Shown here: positions 11,326-21,300 of the stretch, one piece after another | How the letters are laid out: each line of letters starts with the position of its first letter | Position numbering within the stretch: the first letter of the stretch is position 1 | NCBI RefSeq assembly: GCF_001894985.1 | Contig: NZ_BCXG01000006.1 | Location: 124,001 to 188,000, forward strand | Direction: 5' to 3' | From: Rhodococcus tukisamuensis NBRC 100609 | GTDB taxonomy: Bacteria > Actinomycetota > Actinomycetes > Mycobacteriales > Mycobacteriaceae | DNA: 64,000 bases | Notes under the pieces: generated by a model | What the model was told of the DNA's origin: nothing | The model's input: only the letters and a program-made list of their open reading frames with translations | Databases searched by the model: none | Program-made: the position numbers and the translations under genes

Positions 11326-13461
11326 ATGCGACCAGCACTGAGGAAGCCGGGCTTCGGGCCCGAGGGGACGGCGTCTGGCAGGACTCGTCGCGGACGCGCC
11401 CTGGGGCTGCTCGCGGCCGTGTTGGTGCTGCCGACCGCCGCCGGGCTCACCACCGTGGCAAACGCGGCCCCCGCCGACACCACCACGACGACCACGACTT
11501 CCGCGGCGCCGACCACCACGGACTCCGACGACGAGGTCCTGGCCCCGGTCGACAAGACGACGGTCGCCGAGACGACCAAGCCGAAGGCCACCACCGCGCC
11601 GAAGGCCACGACCACGGCGAAGGTCACCACCACCACGGCGGCGCCGACGACCACGACCACCACGACCGAGGCGCCGACCACGACCACGGAGGCCCCAGCC
11701 CCACCGCCGCGTGCCGCGACAGCCCGGTCCGCCCCGGCCCCGAACCAGTCGATCCCCGGGGTCTCCAAGGTGCAGTGGATCACTGACCGCCGGGTGGCCC
11801 TGTGGGTCGACTCCCCGGCGATGGGCTCGCCCTTCCAGGTGCAGGTGCTGCTCGCGCGTGACTGGAATGCCAAGCCCGACGCGACCTTCCCGGCGCTGTA
11901 CATGCTCGACGGCCTGCGCGCGCGGGACGACGAGAGCGGCTGGACCATCGAGACGGACGCCGCGAGCTTCTTCGCGGACAAGAACGTCAACGTGATCCTG
12001 CCCGTCGGCGGCGAGTCCAGCTTCTACGCCGACTGGCTGGCGCCGGACAAGGGCAAGTTCTACCAGCTCGAGACGTTCCTGACGAAGGAGCTCCCGCCGG
12101 TCCTGGAGAACAGCCTGCGGACCACGGACACCCGTGGCGTGATCGGCCTGTCCATGGGCGGCACCTCCGCCATGTCGCTCACCGCACGCAACCCCGGCTT
12201 CTTCAAGTTCGCCGGGTCCTTCTCCGGCTACCTGAGCACCACCTCGCTGGGCATGCCGCAGGCGCTGAGGTACGCGATGGACAACGCGGGTGGTTACAAC
12301 GTCGACAAGATGTGGGGCGCGCCGAGCAACCCGGCCTGGGCCGCGCACGACCCGTACGTGAACGCGGACAAGCTCAAGGGCGTGAGTCTCTACATCTCCA
12401 GCGGCAGCGGCATGACCGGTCCCTACGACCAGCCGTCGGGCATCCCCGGGGTCTCCACCAACTACGCGGGCATGGGCCTCGAGATCCTGTCGCGGCTCAC
12501 CTCGCAGAACTTCGCGACCAAGCTGAACAAGCTCGGCATCCCGGCGCAGGTGAACTACCGTCCGTCCGGAACCCACTCGTGGCCGTACTGGCAGTTCGAG
12601 ATGCACCAGGCGTGGCCGCAGGTGGCCAACACGCTCGGTGTCCCGGTGGACGCCCCGGCGTGCGCGCCCGGCGGCGCCATCGCGCCCGTCGCGAACGCCA
12701 ACCCGTGGCTCGGTGGCTGTGTCACCGGCGAGTACGGCGTGCCCGGCGGCGTCGCGCAGGACTTCCGCAACGGCCGGATCTTCTTCTCCGGCGGCACCGG
12801 CGCCCAGGTGGTGGCCGGCATGATCGGCGGCGCCTACCAGGCCATAGGCGGCCCCGGCGGTCCGCTCGGTATGCCCACCACCAGCGAGACCGGCACCCCG
12901 GACGGCCGCGGCCGGTACAACCACTTCCAGGCCGGCTCGATCTACTGGACCCCGCAGACCGGTGCACACGCGGTCCGCGGCGCCATCAGGGACGAGTGGG
13001 CCAAGCAGGGCTGGGAGGGCGGTCCGCTCCGGTACCCGTCGGCCGACGAGATCAACACCCCCGGCAAGGACGGCGCGGTGCAGGGCTTCGAGATCGGGGC
13101 CATGTACTGGAGCCCGGCCAACGGCGCCAACGCCGTGCAGGGCCTGATCATGGAGAAGTACGGCTCGATGGGCTACGAGAACAGCTGGCTCGGCTTCCCC
13201 AAGACCAGTGAGATCCCCGTCAAGGACTTCGGCCGCTTCAACGCGTTCGACGGCGGCAACATCTACTGGTCGCCGCTCAGCGGTGCCTGGTCGGTCAGGA
13301 ACGGGCCGGTCTTCGACGCCTGGAAGAGCCAGGGCTACGAGAACGGTCGACTCGGCTTCCCGATCGGTGACGCGCGCGACATCCCCGGCGGGGTCCAGCA
13401 GGACTTCCAGGGCGGCAGCATCACCACGGCCGGCGACCGGGGCGACCTCCACTTCCGCTAG
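11326..13461 (+). CDS. Mycolyltransferase with Thr/Pro linker and C-terminal LGFP repeats
   Basis: Secreted modular protein of 711 residues. Order: Arg-rich n-region and signal peptide (LGLLAAVLVLPTAAGLTTVANAA), a low-complexity Thr/Ala/Pro linker to about residue 130, an antigen-85-type catalytic domain (nucleophile Ser276 in GLSMGGTSA; His in GTHSWPYW), then about 190 residues of LGFP-type repeats (WLGF, GGPLGMPTT, NSWLGFPKTSEI, NGRLGFPIGD). LGFP repeats bind the wall in corynebacterial PS1/Cop1, so this enzyme is probably wall-anchored. The ATG at 11326 gives the most usual signal peptide; in-frame GTG 11311 and ATG 11284 are alternatives. Occupies the fbpD (Rv3803c) position but is over twice as long. 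Confidence 0.92.
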   Translation: MRPALRKPGFGPEGTASGRTRRGRALGLLAAVLVLPTAAGLTTVANAAPADTTTTTTTSAAPTTTDSDDEVLAPVDKTTVAETTKPKATTAPKATTTAKVTTTTAAPTTTTTTTEAPTTTTEAPAPPPRAATARSAPAPNQSIPGVSKVQWITDRRVALWVDSPAMGSPFQVQVLLARDWNAKPDATFPALYMLDGLRARDDESGWTIETDAASFFADKNVNVILPVGGESSFYADWLAPDKGKFYQLETFLTKELPPVLENSLRTTDTRGVIGLSMGGTSAMSLTARNPGFFKFAGSFSGYLSTTSLGMPQALRYAMDNAGGYNVDKMWGAPSNPAWAAHDPYVNADKLKGVSLYISSGSGMTGPYDQPSGIPGVSTNYAGMGLEILSRLTSQNFATKLNKLGIPAQVNYRPSGTHSWPYWQFEMHQAWPQVANTLGVPVDAPACAPGGAIAPVANANPWLGGCVTGEYGVPGGVAQDFRNGRIFFSGGTGAQVVAGMIGGAYQAIGGPGGPLGMPTTSETGTPDGRGRYNHFQAGSIYWTPQTGAHAVRGAIRDEWAKQGWEGGPLRYPSADEINTPGKDGAVQGFEIGAMYWSPANGANAVQGLIMEKYGSMGYENSWLGFPKTSEIPVKDFGRFNAFDGGNIYWSPLSGAWSVRNGPVFDAWKSQGYENGRLGFPIGDARDIPGGVQQDFQGGSITTAGDRGDLHFR

Positions 13462-13471
13462 ATCACCAGGC

Positions 13472-13512
13472 AGCGGGTCGGGACCGGCGTTCGTCTCCGG
13501 TCCCGACCCGCT
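13472..13512 (+). terminator. Perfect 16-bp hairpin terminator
   Basis: AGCGGGTCGGGACCGG (13472-13487) and its exact reverse complement (13497-13512) flank a 9-nt loop, followed by GTTGT. It starts about 10 nt after the stop of the LGFP mycolyltransferase. Among the strongest hairpins in the window. Confidence 0.75.
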
Positions 13513-13593
13513 GTTGTCGGTACGCTCGATTCCGATTCGCACGGCAGCCGAACGCGGCGGCCACCACCCCGACCCCGAGGACTGACACAGACA

Positions 13594-14139
13594 ATGCTCG
13601 ATTCCACGCGTAAGCCCCTGGCGCGGGCCCTGGCCCTCGGCGCGATGCTGGCGGTCTCCGTCGGCGTGCTCGCGGGCTGCGGCAGCGACGACTCGACGGC
13701 GAGCAGCACCCCCACCCTGACGACCGCCCAGTCGCCCGGGTCGGCGACGGTGCCGCCGCTCAAGACCGACATCGAGGTGCCGCCGTACACGCCGCCCGCA
13801 GTCGCCGCGACCGCGCCGCCGGAGACTCCGGAGCCGGTGCCCAGCGGCTTCCCCGGTCCCACGGAGGCCCCCGCGGTCGACGAGCGGGGTCAGGAGTTCC
13901 TCGACGCGCTCAAGGCCGGCGGCGTGACGCCCGCCGAGGGCGGCGACATCGCCATCTCGACCGCGAACTACATCTGCTCGGCGCAGGCCGCCAACCGGCC
14001 GGCCGACGAGGTCACCGCGTACGTGACCGGCATGGCGGGCGTCGAGGCCGGGATGACCGGCGCGACCGTGACGCCGGAGGAGGCGGCGAAGGCTGCCGGG
14101 GTCTACATCGCCGCCGCGACCAAGACGTACTGCAAGTAG
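13594..14139 (+). CDS. DUF732 lipoprotein
   Basis: Exported lipoprotein of 181 residues, function unknown. Seen: signal peptide with lipobox LAGC (Cys29), a disordered Ser/Thr/Pro-rich spacer to about residue 95, and a small C-terminal helical domain (EFLDALKAGGV, TANYICSAQAANRP, AAGVYIAAATKTYCK) with two Cys, typical of DUF732 proteins common in mycolate actinobacteria. It sits alone between the LGFP mycolyltransferase and the cutinase-like gene, 6 bp before the latter, so the two are probably co-transcribed. M. tuberculosis has no gene at this spot, so it is an insertion relative to that order. Confidence 0.8.
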   Translation: MLDSTRKPLARALALGAMLAVSVGVLAGCGSDDSTASSTPTLTTAQSPGSATVPPLKTDIEVPPYTPPAVAATAPPETPEPVPSGFPGPTEAPAVDERGQEFLDALKAGGVTPAEGGDIAISTANYICSAQAANRPADEVTAYVTGMAGVEAGMTGATVTPEEAAKAAGVYIAAATKTYCK

Positions 14140-14145
14140 TCGACG

Positions 14146-15126
14146 ATGGGCGCCGCGAGGAAGAGCCGGAAGTCGGCCGGGAGCCGGATGCTGCGACTGC
14201 TGGTCGTGGTCATCGTGGGGCTCCTGGTCGCCCTCGCGGCGCTGGTGGCCTGGTACCTGCTGGCCGGCCGGGTTCCGTCGCCGCCGCCCGGACCGCCGGC
14301 GCCGCCGGAACGGCCCAGCGCGCAGCCGGCGTCCTGTCCCGACGTGCAGGTGGTGTCGATCCCCGGCACCTGGGAGTCCAGCTCCGTGGACGACCCGTTC
14401 AACCCGACGGCCAACCCGGCCTCGCTGATGCTCAACGTCACCCGCCCGCTGGAGGCCGAGTTCCCCGGTCAGCGCGCGCAGGTCTACACGGTTCCGTACG
14501 TGGCGCAGTTCTCGAACCCGGTGGCGCTGCCGCCGGACGGCCAGATCTCGTACAACAAGAGCCGCGGCGAGGGCACGGCGAAGGCCTCCGAGGTGATGGC
14601 GTCGATGCACGCCGAGTGCCCGCTGACCAGCTTCGTGCTGATGGGGTTCTCGCAGGGTGCGGTCATCGCAGGTGACCTCGCGGCGAGTATCGGGGCCGGT
14701 AACGGCCCGGTCCCGCAGGACCTGGTGCTGGGCGTCGGGGTGATCGCCGACGGCAGGCGCGACCCGGCGGCCGCCCCGACGATCGGCCCGCCGGTGGCCG
14801 GTGTCGGCGCGGAGCTCTCGTTGGCGGGGCTGAAGGTGCCGGGCATCACCATGACCGGCCCCCGGCCCGGCGGATTCGGTGCGCTGGCCGACCGGGTGGT
14901 GCAGATTTGTGCGCCCACCGACGGCATCTGCGACGCCCCGCCGAACGCGTTCAAGCCGGGCAACATGCTCGCGAGCCTGGCTCGGATCGGGGAGTACGTG
15001 AACAATCCCGTCCACGCCCTCTACAACACCTTCGTGGTGGATCAAAGCGGCACCACGGCCACGGTCTGGATGACAGACTGGGCCGCCGACAAGGTGCGAT
15101 CCGCGCCGACCCCCGCGCACGATTAG
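14146..15126 (+). CDS. Cutinase-like envelope lipase/thioesterase (Culp6 type)
   Basis: Serine esterase of the cutinase family in the position of the essential Rv3802c, which has phospholipase/thioesterase activity and is tied to mycolate synthesis. 326 residues: a basic N-terminus, one membrane-spanning segment (LLVVVIVGLLVALAALVAWYLL), a Pro-rich spacer, then the catalytic domain with GFSQGAVIAGDLA (nucleophile Ser169) and the C-terminal Cys-containing block VVQICAPTDGICD with the acid; the His follows in NNPVHALY. The uncleaved-looking N-terminal anchor suggests membrane attachment facing the periplasm. Confidence 0.88.
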   Translation: MGAARKSRKSAGSRMLRLLVVVIVGLLVALAALVAWYLLAGRVPSPPPGPPAPPERPSAQPASCPDVQVVSIPGTWESSSVDDPFNPTANPASLMLNVTRPLEAEFPGQRAQVYTVPYVAQFSNPVALPPDGQISYNKSRGEGTAKASEVMASMHAECPLTSFVLMGFSQGAVIAGDLAASIGAGNGPVPQDLVLGVGVIADGRRDPAAAPTIGPPVAGVGAELSLAGLKVPGITMTGPRPGGFGALADRVVQICAPTDGICDAPPNAFKPGNMLASLARIGEYVNNPVHALYNTFVVDQSGTTATVWMTDWAADKVRSAPTPAHD

Positions 15127-15225
15127 CGACCGGGGGACACGGACCCGATAGAGTGACCAGTCGGCCACCTGCCACGGCCAGGCCTGGCCCCCGCCGTTCT
15201 GCCCAGTCTTCAGGAGAAGTGATCG

Positions 15226-16218
15226 ATGAGTTCCGCCGACGCCGCTGCGCCGCGCAAGTTCCGGTTCGCCGCGGGCGGTGAGGGCAACGCCGAGGAGGGC
15301 GGGGCCCGCCGATTCGTCAAGCTGGCGCAGAAGGCCGAGGAACTCGGCTACGACAGCTTCATGATTCCCGACCACCTGGGCAACCAGGTCGGGCCGATTG
15401 CCGCGCTCGGCGCGCTCGCCGTCGCCACGGACAAGATCCGCATCGGAACCGCGGTGCTCGCAAACGGTTTCCGTCACCCCGCCGTCCTGGCCAAGGACGC
15501 CGCGACCATCGACGTGCTCTCTGGTGGACGGCTGGAACTGGGCATCGGCGCGGGCTGGATGAAGGAAGAGTTCGACAAGGGCGGCATCGCCTACGACAGC
15601 CCCGGCGTGCGCATCGCCAAGCTGGAGGAGACGCTGCAGATCCTGGACACCCTGCTGCGTGGTCAGGAGTGCAACTTCCAGGGCAAGTACTTCCAGATCA
15701 ACGGGCTCAAGGGCAGCCCGCGGCCGCGTCAGGGCCCGCGCCCGCCGATCGTGGTCGGCGGCGGCGGCCCGAAGATGCTCGCGTTGGCGGCCAAGTACGC
15801 CGACATCATCTCGGTGGCCGCCCCGAGCAACAAGGAAGGCAAGATGCTGCTGTCCGGCATCACCATGGAGGCCACCGCCGCCCGGGTGGACAAGATCCGG
15901 GAGGCGGCCGGCGACCGGTTCGACGACATCGAGCTGAACTGGACGATCACCACCATCGTGCCGACCGACGATCGGGAGGCGATGGCGGAGATGGCGCTGG
16001 CCGCCCTGGACAACGGCTACCCGCCGAACATCGAGGTCGACGTGAGGCTCACCGTCGAGGACATCCTGAATTCGCCGTACCTGGCATTCGGCAGTTACGA
16101 GGAAATTGCCGACCAGATTCGCGCGGTTCGCGCCCGTACCTCGATGTCTTACGTCGGCATCTTCCCGACGCAGATGGAAGCCTTCGCGCCAGTTATCGCC
16201 GAGCTCAAGGGCGAGTGA
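15226..16218 (+). CDS. LLM-class F420-dependent oxidoreductase (TIGR03621 type)
   Basis: Luciferase-like TIM-barrel oxidoreductase of 330 residues, probably F420-dependent. Seen: N-terminal KFRFAAGGEGN, EELGYDSFMIPDHLGNQVGPIAALGALA (F420/LLM signature), IRIGTAVLANGFRHPAVLAKDAATIDVLSGGRLELGIGAGWMKEEF, and PPIVVGGGGPKMLALAAKYADIISV. Cytosolic, no signal peptide. An AGGAGAAG site precedes the ATG. It interrupts the otherwise conserved culp6-fadD32 order. F420 enzymes are known to oxidise hydroxymycolates in mycobacteria, so a mycolate-related role is possible; substrate not deducible. Confidence 0.85.
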   Translation: MSSADAAAPRKFRFAAGGEGNAEEGGARRFVKLAQKAEELGYDSFMIPDHLGNQVGPIAALGALAVATDKIRIGTAVLANGFRHPAVLAKDAATIDVLSGGRLELGIGAGWMKEEFDKGGIAYDSPGVRIAKLEETLQILDTLLRGQECNFQGKYFQINGLKGSPRPRQGPRPPIVVGGGGPKMLALAAKYADIISVAAPSNKEGKMLLSGITMEATAARVDKIREAAGDRFDDIELNWTITTIVPTDDREAMAEMALAALDNGYPPNIEVDVRLTVEDILNSPYLAFGSYEEIADQIRAVRARTSMSYVGIFPTQMEAFAPVIAELKGE

Positions 16219-16282
16219 GCAGATTCGCCCTCGCACCGCGCGGTGTCTGTAACATGCTGTTGGTTTGGACTACGAACCGATT

Positions 16283-16294
16283 CGTTACCGTTAC
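16283..16294 (+). promoter_or_regulatory. Tandem CGTTAC repeat in the fadD32 promoter region
   Basis: CGTTAC is repeated without gap (16283-16294; complement GTAACG GTAACG) inside the 188-nt region before fadD32. A GGAGGAGAAG ribosome-binding site stands just before the ATG at 16407. The repeat could be an operator or response-regulator half-site pair; this is a sequence observation only. Confidence 0.3.
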
Positions 16295-16406
16295 GAGATA
16301 TGCGAAACAACCAGTAGAGACGATTGCACGATCCCCCCGCGGCCCGTGGGGATGAGCCTGTCGGGACCACGTCGCACCGAGGGCTTGCCTTGGAGGAGAA
16401 GAAGGT

Positions 16407-18296
16407 ATGAACCAGCAATTCGATGACTACATCGACGAAGACGGTCAGATCAGGATGATGCCTGGCAGTACCCTCGTCGACCACGTCGAACGGCACACCC
16501 GGGAAAACTCGGACGAGCTGGCATACCGCTACATCGACTACTCCCGCGAGCGCGACGGTGAGGTCCAGGAGCTCACCTGGGATCAGTTCGGCCACCGTCT
16601 CCGCGCGGTCGCGGCCCGTCTGCAGCAGGTCACCGAGCCCGGTCAGCGAGTGGCCATCCTGGCCCCGCAGGGCCTCGACTACGTCGTCTCCTTCTTCGCT
16701 GCCATGCACGCGGGCACTATCGCGGTGCCGCTGTTCGACCCGGACGAGCCCGGTCACGGAGACCGTCTCTACGCCGTCCTCGGCGACTGCAAGCCGTCGG
16801 CGATCCTCACCGCGACCCAGTCGGCCGCGGGCGTGCGCCAGCTGTTCCGTCACCTGCCCGCGGCGGAACGGCCGCGGATCATCGCCGTCGACGCGATCCC
16901 GGACACCGTCGGCGAGACCTGGGTCTACCCGGAGATCGACCTCGACGACATCGCCTACCTGCAGTACACCTCGGGCTCGACCCGGGTGCCCGCGGGCGTG
17001 GAGATCACCCACCGCGCGGTGGGCACCAACGCGCTGCAGATGGTCGACGCCATCGAACTGACCACCGACTCCCGCGGCGTCACCTGGCTGCCGCTGTTCC
17101 ACGACATGGGGCTGCTCACGGTGATCCTGCCGGCGCTGGGCGGCAAGTACATCACCATCATGAGCCCGCGCGCCTTCGTGGCGCGTCCCTACCGCTGGAT
17201 CAAGGAACTCGCCGCCATCACCGACGGCGCGGGCACCTTCGCCGCGGCACCGAACTTCGCGTTCGAGCACGCCGCCGCCCGCGGCCTGCCCAAGGACGGC
17301 GAGAGCCTCGACCTGAGCAACGTCATCGGCCTGATCAACGGCAGCGAGCCGGTGACCACCTCGTCGATGCGCAAGTTCAACGACGCGTTCGGTCCGTACG
17401 GACTGCCCAAGACCGCGATCAAGCCGTCCTACGGCATGGCCGAGGCGACGCTGTTCGTCTCCTCCACCAAGCACAGCGACGAGGCCAAGGTCATCTACGT
17501 CGACCGCGACGAGCTGAACCGCGGTCGCATGGTGAAGGTCGACGCCGGCGCCCCGGGTGCCATCGCCCAGGTGTCCTGCGGCTACGTCGCGCGCAGCCAG
17601 TGGGCCGCGATCGTCGACGCCGAGACCGGCGGCGAACTGCCCGACGATCACGTCGGCGAGATCTGGCTGCACGGCAAGAACATGGGCAAGGGCTACTGGG
17701 GCCGTCCCGAGGAGACCGAGCAGACCTTCCACAACCGGCTCTCCTCCACGCTCGACGGGGGCAGCCACGCCGCCGGCGCGCCCGACGACGCGACCTGGAT
17801 GCGCACCGGCGACTACGGCGTCTACGTCGACGGCGAGCTGTACATCACCGGTCGCGTCAAGGACCTGGTGATCGTCGACGGCCGGAACCACTACCCGCAG
17901 GACCTCGAGGCGACGGCCCAGGAGGCCAGCACCGCGCTGCGCCCCGGCTTCGTCGCGGCGTTCGCGGTTCCCGCCAACCAGCTCCCCAAGGAGGTGTTCG
18001 AGGCCGGCGCCGGCGGACTCACCTTCGACGAGGACGACGCGTCCGAGCAGCTGGTGCTCGTCGCGGAGCGGGCACCGGGCGCCGGCAAGGCGGAGCAGGG
18101 CCCGATCGCGGACGCGGTCCGGGCCGCGATCTCCACCCGCCACGGCGTCACGGCGCGCGACATCCTGCTGGTGCCCGCGGGGTCGATCCCGCGTACCTCC
18201 AGCGGCAAGATCGCACGGCGGGCCTGCAAGGCCGCGTACATCGAGGGCACCCTGCGCGGCGGATACACGCAGACAGCCTTCCCCGACAGCGTGTGA
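16407..18296 (+). CDS. fadD32: Long-chain fatty-acyl-AMP ligase FadD32
   Basis: Activates the C50-C60 meromycolic acid as acyl-AMP and loads it on the N-terminal carrier domain of Pks13. 629 residues. Seen: adenylation P-loop [31 protein letters not shown], the FAAL-type NPxxxF region ([15 protein letters not shown]), [13 protein letters not shown], and [38 protein letters not shown] near the C-terminal domain, ending with the catalytic Lys region [13 protein letters not shown]. Strong ribosome-binding site. Next gene pks13 starts 36 nt later; the trio fadD32-pks13-accD4 forms the mycolic condensation module. Confidence 0.97.
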   Translation: MNQQFDDYIDEDGQIRMMPGSTLVDHVERHTRENSDELAYRYIDYSRERDGEVQELTWDQFGHRLRAVAARLQQVTEPGQRVAILAPQGLDYVVSFFAAMHAGTIAVPLFDPDEPGHGDRLYAVLGDCKPSAILTATQSAAGVRQLFRHLPAAERPRIIAVDAIPDTVGETWVYPEIDLDDIAYLQYTSGSTRVPAGVEITHRAVGTNALQMVDAIELTTDSRGVTWLPLFHDMGLLTVILPALGGKYITIMSPRAFVARPYRWIKELAAITDGAGTFAAAPNFAFEHAAARGLPKDGESLDLSNVIGLINGSEPVTTSSMRKFNDAFGPYGLPKTAIKPSYGMAEATLFVSSTKHSDEAKVIYVDRDELNRGRMVKVDAGAPGAIAQVSCGYVARSQWAAIVDAETGGELPDDHVGEIWLHGKNMGKGYWGRPEETEQTFHNRLSSTLDGGSHAAGAPDDATWMRTGDYGVYVDGELYITGRVKDLVIVDGRNHYPQDLEATAQEASTALRPGFVAAFAVPANQLPKEVFEAGAGGLTFDEDDASEQLVLVAERAPGAGKAEQGPIADAVRAAISTRHGVTARDILLVPAGSIPRTSSGKIARRACKAAYIEGTLRGGYTQTAFPDSV

Positions 18297-18332
18297 CTTC
18301 CAGTTCCTTCCCGACGGGTAGCGTGATGAGTG

Positions 18333-21300
18333 ATGGCTGAAACAGAGATGACAGTCGCGCAGCTGCGCGAATGGCTACGGAACTGGGTGGCCGAGGCCAC
18401 CGGGCAACCGGTGAGTCAGATCTCCGACGATCGTCCGATGGAGGAGTTCGGGCTGTCGTCCCGCGACGCCGTCGCGCTGTCCGGCGAGATCGAGGAGCTG
18501 GTCGGCATCACGCTGGCCGCCACCGTCGTCTACCAGCACCCGACCATCGCCTCGCTGGCCACCCTGATCGTCGAGGGTGAGCCGGAGGTCGCGGACGTCG
18601 CCGAGGATGCTTCGTACTACGCGATCAAGGACACCTCGCAGTCGCACGACATCGCGATCGTCGGCATGTCCACGCGGTTCCCCGGGACCGGACAGACACC
18701 CGACGAGATGTGGCAGCTGCTCATCGAGGGCCGGGATGCCGTCACCGAACTGCCCGAGGGCCGCTGGAACGAGTTCGCCGCGGACCCGATGGTCGCGGAC
18801 GCCATCGCGAAGGCCAACACCAAGGGCGGCTACCTCGACGACGTGAAGGGCTTCGACGCGGAGTTCTTCGCGCTGTCGCCGCTCGAGGTCAAGAACGTCG
18901 ACCCGCAGCAGCGCCTGGCGATGGAGCTGACCTGGGAGGCGCTCGAGCACGCCCGGATCCCGGCCAGCGGGCTCAAGGGCGAGCAGGTCGGCGTGTTCAT
19001 CGGCAGCTCCGCGAACGACTACCAGCTGCTCGCTGTCAGCGACCCGGTGCACGCGCACCCGTACGCGCTGACCGGCACCTCGACCGCGATCGTCGCGAAC
19101 CGCGTCTCCTACTTCTTCGACTTCCGCGGCCCGTCCGTGGCGCTGGACACCGCGTGCTCGTCGTCGCTGGTGGCGGTGCACCAGGCGGTGCAGTCGCTGC
19201 GCTCCGGCGAGTCCGACCTGGCCCTGGCCGGCGGAGTCAACATGCTGGTCGCGCCCGCCGCGAGCCTCGGTTTCAACGAGATCGGGATGTTCGCCGCGGA
19301 CGGCAAGATCAAGGCGTTCTCCTCCGACGCGAACGGCATCGTGCGCGCCGAGGGCGGCGGCCTGGTCGTGCTCAAGCGGCTCGAGGACGCCGAACGCGAC
19401 GGCGACACGGTGCTCGCGGTGATCGCGGGCAGCGCGGTCAACCAGGACGGCCGCTCCAACGGCATGCTCGCCCCGAACCCCGACGCGCAGGCCGCCGTGC
19501 TGCGGCAGGCGTACCGGGACGCCGGCATCGCCCCGTCCGGCGTCGACTACATCGAGGCGCACGGCACCGGCACCATCCTCGGCGACCCGATCGAGGCGGA
19601 CGCCCTCGGTCGCGTGGTCGGCCGGGGTCGCGACGCCGACAAGCCGGCGCTGCTCGGTTCCGCGAAGACGAACTTCGGCCACCTCGAGGCCGCGGCGGGC
19701 GCCGCCGGCCTGATCAAGGTCGTACTGGCGATGCGCGAGGACAAGCTCCCCGCCTCCCTGAACTATGCGGGACCCAACCCGTACATCGACTTCGACAAGG
19801 CGCACCTCCAGGTGATCCCCGAGGCCACCGACTGGCCGCGGTACACCGGCCACGCCGTCGCGGGCGTCTCCGGCTTCGGCTTCGGCGGCACCAACGCGCA
19901 CGTGGTGGTTCGCGAGTACGAGGCGGCTGCGCCGCCGATGAGCACTCCTGGTGGCCAGGACGACCAGAACGACGCGCAGGCGACGGAGTCGCTCGACGTC
20001 GTGGCCGAGGCCGCCGGCGTGCTCGCCGACGCCGCCGAGTCGATGGGCATCGAGCCCGTCGCCGCCGAGTCGGTCGACGCGGAGCCGATGCCGGTGCTGC
20101 TCGCCGTCTCCGCCGCGCTGCCCTCGCGCCGCCGTCGGGCCGCCGCGGACCTGGCCGACTGGCTCGAGACCGAGGAAGGCAGCACCACCGAGCTCGCCGA
20201 CCTGGGCCGCGCGCTGGCCCGCCGCAACCACGGCCGTTCGCGCGCCGTCGTGCTGGCCTGCACCCGCGCCGAGGCCATCACCGGCCTGCGGGCCGTCGCC
20301 GCGGGCAAGCCCGGTCAGGGCGTGTTCTCCGCGGACGCGCCCGCCACCAACGGTCCGGTCTGGGTGTTCTCGGGCTTCGGCTCGCAGCACCGCAAGATGG
20401 CCAAGCAGCTCTACCTGAACAACGCCGTGTTCCGGAAGGCGGTCGACGAGGTCGACGAGCTGATCGAGTACGAGGCCGGCTACAAGATGGCCGAGAAGTT
20501 CCTCGACGACTCGGTCGACTACGACGTCGAGACTTCGCAGGTCGGCATCTTCACCATCCAGATCGGGCTGGCCGCGGTGCTCCGCCACCACGGTGCCGAC
20601 GCGGATGCCGCAGTCGGGCACTCGATGGGTGAGGCCGCCGCGGCGTACGTCACCGGCGGGCTCGCGCTCGAGGACGCGGTCCGCGTCATCACCGCCCGGT
20701 CGCGGCTGATGGGCGAGGGCGAGTCGGTGCTCTCCGGCGACGACATCCGCCTCATGGCGCTCGTCGAGTACAGCGCCGCCGAGATCGAGTCCGTCCTCGG
20801 CGACTTCCCGCATCTCGAGGTCTGCGTGTACGCGGCCCCGACGCACACTGTGATCGGCGGACCGCAGCCCGAGGTGGAGGCCATCGTGGCCCGCGCCGAG
20901 GCGGAGCAGAAGCTCGGCCGGATCCTGCAGACCAAGGGCGCCAGCCATACCTCGCAGGTGGACCCGATCCTCGGCGAGCTGGCCGCGGAGCTGGCCGGCA
21001 TCGAGCCGCACAAGCTGACGGCCGGGCTGTACTCCTCGGTGGACAAGGAGACCTTCTACCGCGCGGGTCACGACCCGGTGCACCAGGTCGAGTACTGGAC
21101 CAAGGGCATGCGCCACAGCGTGTACTTCACCAACGCGGTGCGGATGGCGGTCGACGCCGGGCACACCACGTTCGTGGAGCTGGCACCGAACCCGGCCACG
21201 CTGATGTCGGTGGCGGCGACCGCGTTCGACGCGGGTCTGCACGACGCGCAGCTGATCCCGACCCTCAAGCGCAAGGAGGACGAGCAGCTGGGCGTCCTCA

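Noticed and set aside
11176-16236. Open frame of 1686 codons on the - strand opposite the mycolyltransferase, cutinase and LLM genes
   Set aside because: Runs across four recognised + strand genes and two terminators; no motifs; typical third-position GC shadow.
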